NCBI GenBank assembly: GCA_018340375.1 | Contig: JAFFJZ010000001.1 | Location: 53,684,001 to 53,748,000, forward strand | Source of the DNA: Gonatopus flavifemur | Lineage: Eukaryota; Arthropoda; Insecta; Hymenoptera; Dryinidae | Direction of reading: 5' to 3' | Length of the DNA stretch: 64,000 bases | Shown: positions 61,608-64,000 of the stretch, piece by piece | Numbering within the stretch: position 1 is the stretch's first letter | Layout of the letters: the number at the start of each line of letters is the position of its first letter | Program-made: the position numbers and the translations under genes | Notes under the pieces: generated by a model | Databases searched by the model: none | Told to the model about the DNA's origin: nothing | The model's input: the letters and a program-made list of their open reading frames with translations, nothing else

Positions 61608-62240
61608 CCCATGCAGAAAATGCCGACTTCCAACCAACCATAACAATCGAAACAGTACTGGTACAACACTGATTACCAGGGTTGGTTGCCAACGTTGTAA
61701 CGTGGTTGAAGTAACAACCAGTACAATGTTGTTGTAACGCCGATAGTCAATGCTGATTTGCCAACGTTGATTTAAAACTCGTTCAACGTTGTCCATTATG
61801 TGTGGTTTAATACGGCAAAATTTTGAACAAATTATTATTCATGTTCTCGAATTGATTTCTTCACATGTGTTCGGATTATTCATTCGTTTCAAGAAACGAT
61901 TCAAACTTCAGCAACATACGAACAGATGTGTTATATTTTTCACTTCCGATATAACCATGGACATTAGCTGAAAATATATGATTATTTTCATTAGCTACGT
62001 ACAAAGGCTTAAATGGATCACCATCACCGGTTGAAAATCAATTGTCAATGTTGGTATACAATGAAAAACTAGTACTGATTCAGGGTTGATGTTGACGTTG
62101 ACCCAATATTGGTGAACAACGCCGTACCAGTGTTGATCAGCGTTATCATTCCGGGTTTATTCCAACGTTGTTTGCCAACAGTTGGCAGTTGGCAAATAAC
62201 GTTATTCCAGTACTGGATCGTTCGTCAATTTCTGCATGGG
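61608..62240. mobile_element. CAACGTTG-word element, AG duplication
   Basis: Ends CCCATGCAGAAAATG and complement CCCATGCAGAAATTG, AG on both flanks (61606-61607, 62241-62242). Both thirds are full of CAACGTTG, CCAGTACTGG and GGTTGG words. The centre (about 61800-62010) is word-free and may be a captured or unique core. Length 633 bp. Confidence 0.83.
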
Positions 62241-64000
62241 AGTTTACTTTACTATATGGAACATTTCGAAACAAGCATCAATCTTAGCACTAACGAACAT
62301 AATTATGGTATTTTATAAATAATTTCACGTTTCTTTTCACCTTTTCATCTCTTTGTATGGTCCTTTGTTACAATTTCGACTAGTTGTTTGTAACACAATA
62401 TTTTTTCCGTGTACTTATGTATGTAGAAATTTATGGAGCTCAGGGCATATCACGGAATTCAGATTCACTGAAATCCAAACTGACATCTCCCATTTTCTAC
62501 TGATGGAAATCATAGCATGTACATATCGTCACTCTCAAATGAACATCAAAACAACAAAACAATATGATACAGAAAGTATCGTCCTTTGCTATTGTTCCTG
62601 AAATTTTAAGAGCTTTTGTCATATGAATAGCTACTATTCTCCAGCACCTACTTTCCTCGATATCACATCATAGCATATCACCCATTGTTTCATACCCTGG
62701 CTGATTACTACGTTCATGAAAAAGTCCTGAACAAAAGTGTTACCCATTCATGAAATTGATAAGCGATAATCCTCGAATATGAACTCTGTAACGTGAATTA
62801 TAATTGATCCTCAAAGAGTGATTAATTTATTTTGTTAACTTTAATTGGTAAAATTTGTAATCTCTTGGATTAAATTCTCATTTGCAGAATGCGAGTAGCT
62901 CAAACGCATAACTATTCCCTTGGTTGATTAATTTGTGGTTTATAATTCTTCGTAATGGAATAAAAGATGCGAAAAAGTTTTACATGACAAAAATGAGAAT
63001 TTAAAAGAACAGAAAAAACCTTTCTGTTCAACTTGAAAATAGAATTTTATACTCATCATTTACAGAGGTATTCCAATGGTTCTGCTACAAACGATCAACC
63101 GAAACATAACCATTATGTGTTTGGAGAAAGCGTAGCACCGGAATATGTTCGATGCACATAAGTAGAATCGATAAGAACAGATATAATGAGCGGCAAAAGC
63201 AAGGTCGAGTATCTCCACTGATGTGCTCTCAAGCGAAGCTCATTGGCAGAAGTGCTCTGTTTTTGCGATTCTGTATTATCGTCGAGAGATAATAATTATC
63301 TAACTCCTAGCATTTCAAGCGCATCTTTGAACCTTTTTCAAGGGAAATTTTTATCTCTTGGATTTTTCTGCATAAATTGTTCTGCAGGATGAAAAAAAAT
63401 CAGTAATATTTATCATTGGGAATGGAAACAACAACATCTATTTGTGAAGGTTGTTCCAACTACATTCGTAATGATTGACCTGAAGGCAATTACACTTAAA
63501 CTGGACAACACAGAGTAATGCACCGTCCAGTAGACTGTTTTGTTTCATTAGAGCTTTATACGGTAACGATTATTGTTCTCTCTTATTCTTCGATGTTCTC
63601 ATTCACTACCCTGTCATATATTTCACTTCCATTTGTCTTCCTCTTATAACTTTGAACTATCAATACCTATAAATTGACAAGCTTCGCTGATCAGTATTAC
63701 GCCACAATGTTTTATTGTGCGCTAAAATGCTTCCTATATTGCATGAGTCGTCATTTGAAAATCCATCATTTTCAGAACAAGGTTCCATCAACCGACTGAT
63801 TTTGATTATTTGTTCGATTTATCAATCAAATTCTCTACATAAGAAGCTGAAATATAAATTGATAAATTAACGATGAAGGCTCACGCCATTGCGGTTTTTT
63901 ACATATATAATAATAATGATAGTCAATTGAAACAATTTCAATACTTCATAATATCCAATACATTCCCATATCGCGGAATTGTTTTCTCTCTCGGCGGATC
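62241..64000. other. No feature seen
   Basis: AT-rich to the end of the window; no exon, element ends or RNA signal found. Confidence 0.45.

Noticed and set aside
1..64000. Retrotransposon, viral or polydnavirus-like coding sequence
   Set aside because: No reverse transcriptase, integrase, capsid or long terminal repeat pattern was seen in any frame.

Overview
AT-rich eukaryotic DNA, most probably from an insect. The one complete gene is a mariner transposase of the Mos1/mauritiana type. Other eukaryotic signs are pyrimidine-rich splice acceptors and AATAAA signals; there are no operons or bacterial signals. The order or species cannot be fixed from this window. No complete host gene is visible, so the window reads as intergenic DNA or very long introns. 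Host coding content is limited to short candidates: a possible 75-nt cassette exon on the + strand (11447-11521), a weaker + strand exon candidate (37768-37847), a probable last exon plus 3' UTR of a minus-strand gene (30862-31715), and two GC-richer islands (18946-19340 and 60300-60570). All remaining open frames are short, AT-driven and unrecognised. The bulk of the recognisable sequence is DNA transposons. The intact mariner (21509-22794) is 1286 bp with perfect 31-bp inverted repeats, a TA duplication and an uninterrupted 345-residue DD34D transposase. Around it lie at least 32 short non-autonomous elements that follow one rule: each begins CCC or CAC (a few CAT) and ends with the complement, and each is flanked by an identical dinucleotide (TA, TT, AT, TG, CA, AC or AG in different copies). 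They run from a 47-bp hairpin to 1.16 kb. Most families also have an interior built from one short, often palindromic word repeated in both orientations (for example AGCAAA, GGGCCCA, GAACGTTC, TACGCC, CAACGTTG, GGTGT). Two members of one family (7291-7807 and 39604-40105) carry a tRNA-like module with A and B boxes at the same relative place. Other layers are a 2.2-kb TTAA-flanked element (50134-52361) containing a large foldback and a 503-bp element, a TA-flanked element (32604-33505) with a 2-bp-TSD element inside it, and a hAT-like miniature element (53686-53955). Layout: 0.7-10.4 kb, word elements and a 529-bp foldback; 10.4-18.2 kb, sparse, with one exon candidate and a cluster of AGCAAA/AGCT elements at 15.9-17.0 kb; 18.9-23 kb, a GC island then a nest of elements around the mariner; 23-31.7 kb, repeated palindromic IR3 motifs, nested CACTG elements, then the minus-strand terminal exon; 32.6-42.2 kb, dense nested elements; 42.2-48.2 kb, featureless; 48.2-64 kb, more elements, including the TTAA composite. 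No transposase for the 2-bp-TSD elements is encoded here, so they must be mobilised from elsewhere.
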